Shown: in pieces, positions 32,583-40,395 of the stretch
How positions within the stretch are numbered: position 1 is the stretch's first letter
Layout: each line of letters starts with the position of its first letter
The notes under the pieces: model-generated
What the model was told of the DNA's origin: nothing
Seen by the model: the letters and a program-made list of their open reading frames with translations, nothing else
The model's database searches: none
Source of the DNA: an uncultured Lachnospiraceae bacterium
Lineage (GTDB): Bacteria; Bacillota_A; Clostridia; Lachnospirales; Lachnospiraceae
NCBI GenBank assembly: GCA_905207905.1
Contig: CAJLNC010000008.1
Coordinates: 1 to 49,457, forward strand
Direction: 5' to 3'
DNA length: 49,457 nt
Position numbers and translations under genes: made by a program

Positions 32583-33527
32583 TCAGGTTTCTCCTGTCCC
32601 GGACAGCGCTTTGATCAAACGAACCATATCCTCAGGAAGGGGTGCAGCCTGCTCCAAAAGCTGACCGGTAAAAGGCTGACGCACCCACACTCTGCCGCAG
32701 TGAAGGGCACTCCTTTGGATCACATCCTTCGACCTGCATCCAGTAATTTCCTGCCATCCGCCGTACAGCCTGTCTCCGTACAGCGGATGTCCCACCGCAG
32801 CCATGTGCAGCCGAATCTGATGGGTGCGTCCAGTCTCCAGCTGCAATGCCAGCAAAGAACCATGCCCATACGTTTCCAATAGACGATAATGAGTCACCGC
32901 CTCCTGGCCCTCCAGAGAAATTTCCATTTGATTTAAAGATCCCGGCCGCTTTCGGATCGGAAGATAGATGCTCCCCTCCGGATATCGAAAACGCCCTCGC
33001 GCCAGCGCATAGTATTCTTTTTTCACACTGCCCTTCTCCCACAGCCTGGCGGCAGCTGCCTGGCTTTTCCCAAAAACCATAATGCCTGAAGTTTCCAGAT
33101 CCAGCCGGCCAATGCTGCGCACTGCTGCTCTTCCCTGAAAGTATTCTGCCAGCTGGTTTGCCAGGGTATCCCGGTAATGCCCATGACCTGGATGGGCAGC
33201 CAGACCGGAAGGCTTATTGATCAGCAGCAGATCCTCGTCCTCGTAGAGAATTTCCAGCCGGCCATGGCTTTCCTCCCCGGAAAAAGGCTCCAGCTTTTCT
33301 GCCAGCCGCTGCTCCCGGCGCTCCGCCTCCAAAACCACTTCCAGCACCTCGCCTGCCAAAAGAGGAGCTGTGACCCGTATCCGCCGGCCGTCAAGGCAGA
33401 TCCCATCCTGCCGGAATTTGGCCCTGCGTATCTCCTGTTTGGAAAGTCCCAGGCGTTTTTTCAAAATCTGTTCTGCCGTTGCCGGAAGATCTGACTGCAA
33501 AATCCTATAGCTCAGACGCTTTTCCAT
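32583..33527 (-). CDS. RluA-family pseudouridine synthase with S4 domain
   Basis: 314 aa. The N-terminal S4-like RNA-binding domain (AEQILKKRLGLSKQEIRRAK, VTAPLLAGEVLEV) precedes the catalytic domain with LLINKPSGLAAHPG and the active-site Asp in SIGRLDLETSGIMVF. The C-terminal QLETGRTHQIRLHMAAVGHPLYGDRLY is the RluA signature. It isomerises specific uridines in 23S rRNA or tRNA; the exact target cannot be assigned. The ATG at 33527 with AGAGG is the family start. The open frame extends 60 basic codons upstream, which have no family similarity and are excluded. Confidence 0.92.
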   Translation of the reverse strand: MEKRLSYRILQSDLPATAEQILKKRLGLSKQEIRRAKFRQDGICLDGRRIRVTAPLLAGEVLEVVLEAERREQRLAEKLEPFSGEESHGRLEILYEDEDLLLINKPSGLAAHPGHGHYRDTLANQLAEYFQGRAAVRSIGRLDLETSGIMVFGKSQAAAARLWEKGSVKKEYYALARGRFRYPEGSIYLPIRKRPGSLNQMEISLEGQEAVTHYRLLETYGHGSLLALQLETGRTHQIRLHMAAVGHPLYGDRLYGGWQEITGCRSKDVIQRSALHCGRVWVRQPFTGQLLEQAAPLPEDMVRLIKALSGTGET

Positions 33528-33697
33528 CCTTCCTCTTCTCTTCCTTTCCTTACCCCAACATCCTTCCCGCTTTAAAGCCAGTATAATGCACCCCTTTTCC
33601 AGCGTCAATCCCTGTCTCTTTTCCAACTCTCCTGTTTTTCTCTTTATTTTTCCTGCATTTTCTCTGCGTCTTCTCTGTATCTTCCTTTTTTCCAGTC

Positions 33698-33726
33698 TTG
33701 ACTTCATCCATTTACAGTGATAAACT
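33698..33726 (+). promoter_or_regulatory. Promoter of ilvE
   Basis: TTGACT (33698-33703), a 17-base spacer and TAAACT (33721-33726), 36 bp before the ATG. The leader is short and has no T-box-like structure. Confidence 0.65.
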
Positions 33727-33761
33727 TGTGTAAAATCACATAAAAAAGGAGCCTTTGTACT

Positions 33762-34787
33762 ATGGAGAAAAAAAATATTGACTGGTCAAGCCTTGGCTTC
33801 AATTACGTCCAGACTGACAAACGCTTTGTAGCGAATTATAAAGACGGCGCCTGGGATGAGGGAACGCTCACCTCGGATGCCAATGTAGTAATCAATGAAT
33901 GCGCAGGTGTGCTGCAGTATGCCCAGACCTGCTTTGAAGGCCTGAAGGCCTACACCACTGAAAAAGGGCAGATTGTAACTTTCCGCCCGGATCTGAATGC
34001 CTCCCGGATGAAAGATTCCTGTTTGCGTCTGGAAATGCCTGTGTTCCCGGAAGATCGCTGGGTAGATGCTGTTGTATCTGTGGTGAAAGCCAACGCAGCT
34101 TACGTTCCTCCCTACGGTTCCGGCGCCACTCTTTACATTCGTCCTTATATGTTCGGCAGCAATCCGGTCATCGGTGTGAAGCCTGCCAGCGAGTACCAGT
34201 TCCGCATCTTCACTACCCCGGTAGGCCCTTACTTTAAAGGCGGCGCGAAGCCTATTACCATCCGGGTCTGCGACTATGACCGGGCAGCTCCCCATGGCAC
34301 AGGCCACATCAAAGCCGGATTAAACTACGCCATGAGTCTGTATGCTATCATGGATGCCCACAGACAGGGCTATGATGAAAATATGTATCTGGACGCAGCC
34401 ACCAGAACCAAGGTGGAAGAGACCGGAGGCGCCAACTTCCTCTTTGTCACCAAAGACGGAAAAGTAGTTACTCCCAAATCTGACAGCATCCTCCCCTCCA
34501 TCACCCGCCGTTCTCTTGTATATGTGGCAAAAGAGTATCTGGGGCTTGAGGTGGAAGAACGGGAGGTTTACATGGAAGAAGTACAAGACTTTGCTGAGTG
34601 CGGCCTTTGCGGCACTGCAGCTGTCATCTCTCCAGTAGGCAAGATCGTAGATCACGGCAAAGAAATCTGCCTTCCCAGCGGCATGGCCCAGATGGGACCT
34701 GTCACCAAAAAGCTCTATGATACCCTCACCGGTATTCAGATGGGCCGGCTGGAAGCTCCGGCTGGATGGATCAAGGTAATCGAGTAA
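33762..34787 (+). CDS. ilvE: Branched-chain amino acid aminotransferase
   Basis: 341 aa, fold-type IV aminotransferase of the longer (BCAT group II) form. Motifs: VLQYAQTCFEGLKAY, LYIRPYMFG, the PLP lysine in TGHIKAGLNYAMSL, EETGGANFLFV, and ECGLCGTAAVISPVG near the C-terminus. It exchanges amino groups between glutamate and the branched-chain 2-oxo acids in the cytosol. AAAAAGGAG precedes the ATG. It is monocistronic with its own promoter, followed by repeats that also serve as terminators. Confidence 0.96.
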   Translation: MEKKNIDWSSLGFNYVQTDKRFVANYKDGAWDEGTLTSDANVVINECAGVLQYAQTCFEGLKAYTTEKGQIVTFRPDLNASRMKDSCLRLEMPVFPEDRWVDAVVSVVKANAAYVPPYGSGATLYIRPYMFGSNPVIGVKPASEYQFRIFTTPVGPYFKGGAKPITIRVCDYDRAAPHGTGHIKAGLNYAMSLYAIMDAHRQGYDENMYLDAATRTKVEETGGANFLFVTKDGKVVTPKSDSILPSITRRSLVYVAKEYLGLEVEEREVYMEEVQDFAECGLCGTAAVISPVGKIVDHGKEICLPSGMAQMGPVTKKLYDTLTGIQMGRLEAPAGWIKVIE

Positions 34788-34822
34788 AAGCCTATGTTTC
34801 CTGTCAGTAACGCTTTTAACAG

Positions 34823-34948
34823 CAAAAAAAGAGATGTTTTGCAACATCTCCTTCGCCTGCGGTGGGTTGCTTCAGCGACATCTTCTCTGCCCGCCGCAGT
34901 GCAATCCTGCGGAGCATTTTTCATAGGAAGGAATTTCCTATGAAAAAA
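34823..34948 (-). repeat. Family R dispersed multi-hairpin element, copy 2
   Basis: About 75% alignable with 131-256. On the minus strand: palindrome TTTTTCATAGGAA / TTCCTATGAAAAA; hairpin CCGCAG-gattgca-CTGCGG; alternative partner CTGCGGCGGG / CCCACCGCAG; then a terminator hairpin GAGATGTT-gcaa-AACATCTC followed by seven Ts. The terminal stem differs from copy 1 (AGTCT / AGACT) yet both pair, which is evidence for selection on RNA structure. It lies directly after the family D hairpin that ends lysC, and tail to tail with ilvE. Confidence 0.75.
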
Positions 34949-34951
34949 TTT

Positions 34952-35024
34952 AAAAGGCTGCTGCAAAATACTTCCAACATCCCCAGTGGAAACCTGTCTG
35001 GATCGTATTTGCAGCAGCCTTTTT
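34952..35024. terminator. Family D hairpin, bidirectional terminator between ilvE and lysC
   Basis: AAAAGGCTGCTGCAAAATAC (34952-34971) pairs with GTATTTGCAGCAGCCTTTTT (35004 onward), giving a stem of about 19 bp with A- and T-tracts at the base that allow termination in either direction. The same termini occur in the hairpin at 13941-14058; the loops are unrelated. Confidence 0.8.
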
Positions 35025-35072
35025 ACAAAATCAGGCAATTCTCTGCCCTTTTGTATTCTATAACTGAGTATT

Positions 35073-36392
35073 CTATAACTGAACCGTCACAAAGATATCA
35101 TAGATCGCCCGTATCGCCGCCTCAAAATCCTCATTCCGAACGCCGATAATAATATTTAACTCACTGGATCCCTGATCAATCATCTTAATGTTCACATTGG
35201 CATGTGCCAGCGCGGAAAATATCCGGCCCGCAGTTCCCTTGGTAGCCTTCATCCCCCGGCCCACAATAGCGATCAGAGCCAGATTGGACTCCAGATCAAT
35301 GGAATCCGGATGCACTGCCCGATGCAGTCCTGCGATCACCTTCTGCTCCGTCTCCACAAATTCTGACTGATGTACCAGCACCGTGAAGGTATCAATGCCA
35401 GAAGGAGTATGCTCAAAGGAGATGCCGTTCTCCTCAAAGACTTGCAGAACCTTGCGGCCAAATCCCACCTCGCTGTTCATCATCTCTTTTTCAATGTTAA
35501 TGGCACAGAAGCCCTTTTTTCCTGCAATGCCTGTAATGATGTACTTGGGCTGGCGGCAGGTGCTCTCCACAATCATCGTACCCGGATCCTCCGGGCGGTT
35601 GGTATTGCGGATATTGATGGGAATGCCCTCCTGGCGGACCGGAAAAATAGCATCCTCATGAAGCACAGTAGCTCCCATGTACGCCAGCTCCCGAAGCTCT
35701 TTGTAGGTAATGGTCTCGATAGGCTCCGGATTATCCACAATGCGCGGATCTGTCACCAACACGCCGGACACATCTGTCCAGTTCTCATACACATCCGCCC
35801 GGACTGCCCTTGCCACAATGGAACCGGTGATATCGGAACCTCCTCTTGAGAAGGTCTTGATGCTGCCGTCGGGCATAGCGCCGTAAAAACCCGGTATCAC
35901 CACATTGTCTACATTCTTCAGCCGCTGCTTCATCACCGTGTTAGTGGCCTCACTGTCAAAATTCCCCTTATCATCAAAGAGCACCACCTCAGCGGCATCC
36001 ATAAATTTATAGCCCAGATACTGAGCCAGCACAATCCCGTTCAGATATTCCCCCCTGGAGGCTGCATAGTCCCGGCCTGCCTGGCGCAGAAAATAATCTT
36101 TGATCACTGTAAATTCGTCCTTCAGACTCAGATCCAGTCCCAAACCGTCAATAATCTCCTGATATCTGGCCTCAATGACCTCCATCTTTTCCGTAATATC
36201 TTCTCCAGCTGCCGCCGCGTCATAGCAGCGGTACAAAAGGTCTGTCACCTTTGTATCATCGGAATACCGCTTTCCGGGCGCAGAAGGAATCACAAATCTT
36301 CTGTTTTCATCTGCATGAATAATCTCTGCGACTTTCTTCATCTGCTCTGCACTGGCCAGAGAACTGCCGCCAAATTTCACAACTTTTTTCAT
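35073..36392 (-). CDS. lysC: Aspartate kinase, monofunctional, with C-terminal ACT domains
   Basis: 439 aa. The kinase domain begins KKVVKFGGSSLASAEQMKKV; FSRGGSDITGSIVARAV binds aspartate/ATP and NWTDVSGVLVTDPRIV is conserved. Two ACT regions follow (VLQVFEENGISFEHTPSG; NLALIAIVGRGMKATKGTAG to the end), the usual site of lysine or threonine feedback. It phosphorylates aspartate, the first step to lysine, threonine and methionine. The start is ATG 36392 behind GAGGAG; 31 further upstream codons are excluded. It is the third gene after dapA and dapB and probably under the lysine riboswitch. Its pathway also supplies aspartate semialdehyde, the substrate of the carboxynorspermidine route. Confidence 0.95.
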   Translation of the reverse strand: MKKVVKFGGSSLASAEQMKKVAEIIHADENRRFVIPSAPGKRYSDDTKVTDLLYRCYDAAAAGEDITEKMEVIEARYQEIIDGLGLDLSLKDEFTVIKDYFLRQAGRDYAASRGEYLNGIVLAQYLGYKFMDAAEVVLFDDKGNFDSEATNTVMKQRLKNVDNVVIPGFYGAMPDGSIKTFSRGGSDITGSIVARAVRADVYENWTDVSGVLVTDPRIVDNPEPIETITYKELRELAYMGATVLHEDAIFPVRQEGIPINIRNTNRPEDPGTMIVESTCRQPKYIITGIAGKKGFCAINIEKEMMNSEVGFGRKVLQVFEENGISFEHTPSGIDTFTVLVHQSEFVETEQKVIAGLHRAVHPDSIDLESNLALIAIVGRGMKATKGTAGRIFSALAHANVNIKMIDQGSSELNIIIGVRNEDFEAAIRAIYDIFVTVQL

Positions 36393-36596
36393 CTTCTGAC
36401 TCCTCAGGGGGGATTCCCCATTTTTCCTGTAGTCTAAGACCGATCTAAGGGAACAAGAAACAGCTTTCCCACCTCCTTGGCTCACTGATTTTTCAGTCAG
36501 CCCACCTGAAAGATGGGAAAACCTTCTTCTCTTTCTTCCTGTCCGATCCCGCTAATTTCTCTTCCGGCAAGATGCAAAGCAGCCTTGGCCCTGCTC

Positions 36597-37355
36597 TTAG
36601 CCATTGATCACATCGCTCATATTATAATAGCCTGCCGGCTTTCCTGCAAGATATTTTGCAGCACAAACTGCACCTTTTGCAAAAACAGCCTTGGAGTAGG
36701 CGGTGTGCGTAAATTCAATCACCTCATCCGTACCTGCAAAGAGTACCTCATGAACCCCTACAATATTGCCGCCGCGAACGGAACTGATTCCAAGCTCCTT
36801 CTTCTCTCTCGGCTGATAATCCTGGCTTCTGTCATACTTATAGGTATACTGACCGTCCATAGCCTCATTGATGCTGTCTGCCAGGGCCAACGCTGTGCCG
36901 CTGGGAGCATCCTTTTTCAAGTTGTGATGCTTCTCTACAATCTCAATATCAAATCCTGCGGGAGCCAGCGTCCTGGCTGCATCCTGCAAAAGCTTCAGCA
37001 AAAGATTAATGCCCAAAGACATATTGGCGGATCGAAGTACTGCTACCTTCTTGCTGTCCTGTTCCAATCTGCTAATCTGCGCCTCACTCAACCCTGTGGT
37101 ACACACAATCACCGGAACCTGATTGGCCACACTGTAATCCATCATTCCTTCAAACGCCTTGGGGGAAGAAAAATCAATGATCACATCCCCTTCCTCTGTA
37201 CACTCCTGAAAGGTCTTGAACACCGGATAAGAATTTTTTCCTTCATCATAAACATCAATGCCTGCTGCCACCGTCAGCTCCGGATCCTTTGACACAATAT
37301 CCGAAATCACCTGTCCCATATGACCGTTGCAGCCGCTTAAAATCACCTTTACCAT
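36597..37355 (-). CDS. dapB: 4-hydroxy-tetrahydrodipicolinate reductase
   Basis: 252 aa. N-terminal nucleotide-binding VKVILSGCNGHMGQVI, the catalytic EIVEKHHNLKKDAPSGTAL (His-His...Lys) and the C-terminal GGNIVGVHEVLFAGTDEVIEFTH are diagnostic. It reduces the DapA product with NAD(P)H in lysine/diaminopimelate synthesis. ATG 37355 has AAGGAG 8 bases upstream and is preferred to the frame's first ATG at 37385. It is second in the dapA-dapB-lysC unit; a family E repeat lies in the gap after dapA. Confidence 0.95.
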   Translation of the reverse strand: MVKVILSGCNGHMGQVISDIVSKDPELTVAAGIDVYDEGKNSYPVFKTFQECTEEGDVIIDFSSPKAFEGMMDYSVANQVPVIVCTTGLSEAQISRLEQDSKKVAVLRSANMSLGINLLLKLLQDAARTLAPAGFDIEIVEKHHNLKKDAPSGTALALADSINEAMDGQYTYKYDRSQDYQPREKKELGISSVRGGNIVGVHEVLFAGTDEVIEFTHTAYSKAVFAKGAVCAAKYLAGKPAGYYNMSDVING

Positions 37356-37381
37356 CTTCTCTGCTCCTTCCTCTACCGTTC

Positions 37382-37447
37382 GCATCCCCGTACACAGGGC
37401 AGCATGCCGCAGCCATAATGAACGGATTGTCCCATGTACACTGATGC
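37382..37447 (-). repeat. Family E element, copy 5, between dapA and dapB
   Basis: 66 bp. Ends GCATCCCCGTACACA and TGTACACTGATGC are inverted. Inside are GGGCAGCAT near one end and ATTGTCC near the other, matching the 82-bp copy at 40148-40229 in reverse orientation. It lies within the lysine operon, so RNA polymerase normally reads through it. Confidence 0.7.
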
Positions 37448-37472
37448 TATCCTTCTTCCTGATATGCCGAAC

Positions 37473-38357
37473 TTAAAGGAGACCGTAGCGCTCCATGGCC
37501 GCTTTCAGGCGCTCCACATTCTTTTCTTCCATCTCACAAAGCGGTCCGCGCATGGGCCCTGCATTTTTCCCCATAAGATTCAAAGCGGTCTTCACGGGAA
37601 TGGGGTTCACCTCGCAGAACAGGGCGTCGATCAGCTCCACTGCCTCCAGCTGCAGCTGACAGCTTCGCTCCACATCTCCGGCCAGATAGGAAGCCACGAT
37701 CTCATGGGTCTGTCTGGGCGCCACATTGGACAGAACAGAAATCACGCCCTTGCCCCCAAGAGACAGGATGGGAACGATCTGATCATCATTTCCAGAATAC
37801 AGATCAATCTTTCCCTTTGCCAGGCTCATCAGTTTTGCCACCTGGGAAATATTCCCGCTGGCTTCTTTGATGCCCACAATATTCTCCACATGCTCTGCCA
37901 GCCATACTGCAGTCTCCGGAAGAATATTGGTGCCGGTTCTGCTGGGCACATTATAAAGAATCACCGGAATCTTTACAGAATTGGCAATCTTGCTAAAATG
38001 CAGCTTCAGTCCCTTCTGAGTGGCCTTATTATAATAAGGAGTCACCAAAAGCAGTCCGTCTGCGCCATATTTCTCTGCTTCCTGGGACAGATAAACTGCT
38101 GTCTCCGTACAATTAGAACCAGTACCTGCCACCACCGGAATCCGTTTTGCCACTTTGTCAATGGCGTACCGGATCACCTCCAGATGCTCCTCATGGGTCA
38201 GGGTAGAAGATTCCCCGGTAGTTCCACAGATGATGATGGCATCCGTTCCTCCAGCGATCTGCTCCTCCAAAAGCTCCCCCAGCTTATCAAAATTTACCGC
38301 TCCGTCTTCATACATCGGTGTAACAATGGCCACACCAGCCCCTTGAAATACTGCCAT
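37473..38357 (-). CDS. dapA: 4-hydroxy-tetrahydrodipicolinate synthase
   Basis: 294 aa, class I aldolase TIM barrel. Motifs: GAGVAIVTPMYEDGAVNF, IICGTTGESSTLTHEEH, the proton-relay Tyr in VILYNVPSRTGTNI and the Schiff-base Lys in NIVGIKEASGNISQ (about residue 164). It condenses pyruvate with aspartate semialdehyde. ATG 38357 follows AAGGAGG; an earlier ATG in frame lies inside the terminator hairpin and is rejected. It is first in the lysine operon, behind the riboswitch. Confidence 0.96.
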   Translation of the reverse strand: MAVFQGAGVAIVTPMYEDGAVNFDKLGELLEEQIAGGTDAIIICGTTGESSTLTHEEHLEVIRYAIDKVAKRIPVVAGTGSNCTETAVYLSQEAEKYGADGLLLVTPYYNKATQKGLKLHFSKIANSVKIPVILYNVPSRTGTNILPETAVWLAEHVENIVGIKEASGNISQVAKLMSLAKGKIDLYSGNDDQIVPILSLGGKGVISVLSNVAPRQTHEIVASYLAGDVERSCQLQLEAVELIDALFCEVNPIPVKTALNLMGKNAGPMRGPLCEMEEKNVERLKAAMERYGLL

Positions 38358-38374
38358 AATACAAACCTCCTTAC

Positions 38375-38405
38375 AAAAAAAGGTGGATACCTGCGCATCC
38401 ACCTA
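38375..38405 (-). terminator. Riboswitch-controlled terminator before dapA
   Basis: On the minus strand AGGTGGAT pairs with ATCCACCT around an 8-base loop, followed by a run of Ts, 18 bases before the dapA start. With the lysine aptamer directly upstream it is the expression platform. Confidence 0.9.
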
Positions 38406-38431
38406 AAAGAATCCTAGAGTAATCTTCTTCC

Positions 38432-38594
38432 GATAGCGCCCCATCTAAACGATGACAGTCACAGAGTTCTTCACCCTGCGCCCAAGCATACAGTTTTCAG
38501 GCTCTGCATCCTTTCGGCGTCTTCCCCTTTCCCTGACCTTCTGCCGTGCCTGAACACATCTGGCCAATTACTCATGAAACACGCAACCTCTATC
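38432..38594 (-). ncRNA. Lysine riboswitch (L-box)
   Basis: The minus-strand RNA has the conserved lysine-aptamer blocks: GAUAGAGGUUGCG at the 5' side of P1, AUGAGUAA, AGGUCAGGGAAAGGGG followed by AGACGCCGAAAGG, GCUUGGGCGCAGGGU, UGACUGUCAUCG and a closing GGGGCGCUAUC that pairs with the start. Lysine binding is expected to favour the downstream terminator and shut off dapA-dapB-lysC. Confidence 0.93.
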
Positions 38595-38607
38595 ATTAAG
38601 CACATTT

Positions 38608-38636
38608 ACTATAGCATCCCATAATTCAGTTGTCAA
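38608..38636 (-). promoter_or_regulatory. Promoter of the lysine operon
   Basis: On the minus strand a perfect TTGACA (38636-38631), a 17-base spacer and TATAGT (38613-38608). Transcription starts just before the riboswitch aptamer. Confidence 0.85.
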
Positions 38637-38647
38637 TGAATTTCCTG

Positions 38648-39160
38648 TCAAATTCCCTCCAGATTCTCCAGGGACTGGTGAACCGTCTGCATCTCTGTCA
38701 CTTCATCCACATAGGGCCAAAGTTCCCTGCACCGCTGGGTTCCAGTCATGATCAGCTCCACACCGTCCCCCACCGCCTGGATCAGCGGCAGAATCTCCTC
38801 CACAGAGATGATGCCCTTCTGGGGCAGCCCCAGAATCTCGTCCAGGATCAGCACATCACACTCCGAGGTCACCAGCACCTTCTTTGCAAAATTCAGGCCA
38901 TTACGGATATTAATGATCTCCTCCTGCTTCTCCTCTGAGGTAAGCTCTGAAAACTGCTCCTCAAATTTATCGAAACAAAACAGCTTGATCTCCGGCTCCA
39001 GACGTTTCAGAAAGTCCAGCTCCGAACCTGCTTTTCCCTTCAGGAACTGAACCACAAACACGTTCTTCCCCGCACAGGCAGATTTGATGCCCTGACCAAT
39101 GGCAGCAGATGATTTTCCTCCGCCTGTACCGCAATATATATGTATATATTTTTTATCCAT
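38648..39160 (-). CDS. cobO: Corrinoid adenosyltransferase, CobA/CobO (BtuR) type
   Basis: 170 aa. P-loop YCGTGGGKSSAAIGQGIKSA at the N-terminus, FVVQFLKGK, the Walker-B-like CDVLILDEILGLPQKG and VELIMTGTQRCRELWPYVDEVTEM are family hallmarks. It adds the 5'-deoxyadenosyl group to cob(I)alamin or cob(I)yrinic acid diamide using ATP. No other cobalamin genes are nearby, so salvage is plausible. It lies 114 bp after the SSB-like gene on the same strand. GGGGG precedes the ATG. Confidence 0.9.
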   Translation of the reverse strand: MDKKYIHIYCGTGGGKSSAAIGQGIKSACAGKNVFVVQFLKGKAGSELDFLKRLEPEIKLFCFDKFEEQFSELTSEEKQEEIINIRNGLNFAKKVLVTSECDVLILDEILGLPQKGIISVEEILPLIQAVGDGVELIMTGTQRCRELWPYVDEVTEMQTVHQSLENLEGI

Positions 39161-39274
39161 TCAGCACCCCCGCTTTCCCGGCAATCTCTGCTGCCACATC
39201 CCCATTTGTGCCACAGCCTTCCCGTGCCTTGCCGGATTTACCTTATACTACTACATACTGGCAGTAATTGCAAG

Positions 39275-39901
39275 TTAAGCGTCCAAATATTCCAGCTTGC
39301 TTACGGAAACCTCATAGGCCACCCGCTTCTCGGCAGTGTCATCCTCCAGTTTTTTCACATATTCCCTGCTCTGAATTCGTCCCCAGATCTGCACATGGCC
39401 CCCCACTTCAAACCCGGAAGCAAATCTGGCGTTCCTCCCCCAGCAAATGCAGGGGATATAGTCAGATTTTCCGTAAGGCCGGTTCACAGCCAGCAGCATA
39501 TCTGCGATCTCCCGCCCCAGAGGAGTTCTCCGGTATACCGGATTTTTGCAAATATAGCCGTCCAGAAAGATCTGATTGCTCTTCACCTTATCATTTTCTT
39601 CTTCCACAAAACTGATTTCCCTTGCAAAAACGGACAGTACCAAACGGTTTTTCTTTTCCTCATGTCGGTTGTAAGAACGAAACTGCCCGAAAATCTGGAT
39701 CATCTCCCCCCGATAATCCTGAGTCACATCAATCAGACGCTCAGAAACCATAGCTGGTATGATATCATAGGAATCGCTCAAGCGCTTTACGGAAATATCC
39801 ATCACATAAAAACCCTCTCCGTAAACCTCATGGCTAAAAGCAAACCCCGATACAATCTCCCCAACAATCTGCACCTGATTATTTTCGATAATCTTATCCA
39901 T
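39275..39901 (-). CDS. SSB-like protein with two OB-fold regions
   Basis: 208 aa. Residues about 8-95 (VQIVGEIVSGFAF, MVSERLIDVTQDYRGEMIQI, FGQFRSYN) and about 110-205 (FLDGYICKNPVYRRTPLGRE, IADMLLAVNRPYGKSDYIPC, GGHVQIWGRIQSREY) each read like an OB-fold of the SSB/PriB family; the second half is the stronger match. It lacks the acidic DDDIPF-type tail used by SSB to recruit partners, so it is not the housekeeping SSB. ATG 39901 (GGGAG 11 bases upstream) is preferred over 39934. It may bind single-stranded DNA or RNA. Confidence 0.78.
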   Translation of the reverse strand: MDKIIENNQVQIVGEIVSGFAFSHEVYGEGFYVMDISVKRLSDSYDIIPAMVSERLIDVTQDYRGEMIQIFGQFRSYNRHEEKKNRLVLSVFAREISFVEEENDKVKSNQIFLDGYICKNPVYRRTPLGREIADMLLAVNRPYGKSDYIPCICWGRNARFASGFEVGGHVQIWGRIQSREYVKKLEDDTAEKRVAYEVSVSKLEYLDA

Positions 39902-40062
39902 ACTTATCTGTTCTCCCTTCTTCTGGCGAAGCATCTCTTTTTGTACTTCATCAATACATATAATTCTTATGCAAAGCCGGGCGGGATTAGAACGAAAATT
40001 TTCATTTTCTCTGCCTGAAAGAAAAAAACACCGGTTCTAAAGGAAAAAAATAGCTAAATCCC

Positions 40063-40090
40063 TTGTTTTCTGGGAAAATTGTGATAAAAT
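40063..40090 (+). promoter_or_regulatory. Promoter of typA
   Basis: TTGTTT (40063-40068), a 16-base spacer and TAAAAT (40085-40090) with a TG extension before the -10. It predicts a 5' leader of about 300 nt. Confidence 0.5.
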
Positions 40091-40101
40091 TGTCCACGGT
40101 A

Positions 40102-40368
40102 CCCCAGCGAACAGGTTTTATCTTACGATATTTCTTCCCTGGGGACAGCATCCGTATACAAGAGACAATACGGTTAGAACATCCAGCAAACTCATGGTTT
40201 GAGACGTGCTGCCTTTTGTACGCTGATGCTGCATTCTGAAAAATATATTTTCGGTAAGACGGGATTTTTCCCTCTTATAACGTGCAACCATATTTGTATA
40301 TGATGCCGGAGACAAAAGATTCCTGGCGGACTGCTTCGCATTCTGTGTTCTCACAATCCCGGCATCAT
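40102..40368 (+). promoter_or_regulatory. Hairpin-rich typA leader
   Basis: Three stem-loops precede typA: CCCCAG / CTGGGG (40102-40107 with 40139-40144), the family E element (40148-40229), and exact 10-bp arms ATGATGCCGG / CCGGCATCAT (40300-40309 with 40359-40368), which ends 27 bases before the start codon. None ends in a clear T-run. A cold- or stress-responsive RNA leader is conceivable, because TypA is a cold-related ribosome factor; that is inference. Confidence 0.5.
40148..40229 (+). repeat. Family E element, copy 6 (full length)
   Basis: 82 bp. Ends GCATCCGTATACAA and TTGTACGCTGATGC are inverted. The left interior has GAGACAATACGGTTAGAAC and the right interior ACGTGCTGCC, both shared with other copies. 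It lies in the typA leader. Confidence 0.75.
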
Positions 40369-40395
40369 TTATCTTGTGTCAGAAAGGAAACCAAT

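Noticed and set aside
33528..33707. 60-codon N-terminal extension of the RluA-type gene
   Set aside because: The extension is a run of basic residues with no family similarity, and a good ribosome binding site precedes the internal ATG at 33527.
37434..38417. 327-codon open frame on the plus strand
   Set aside because: Antisense to dapA; it also crosses the riboswitch terminator. No family resemblance.
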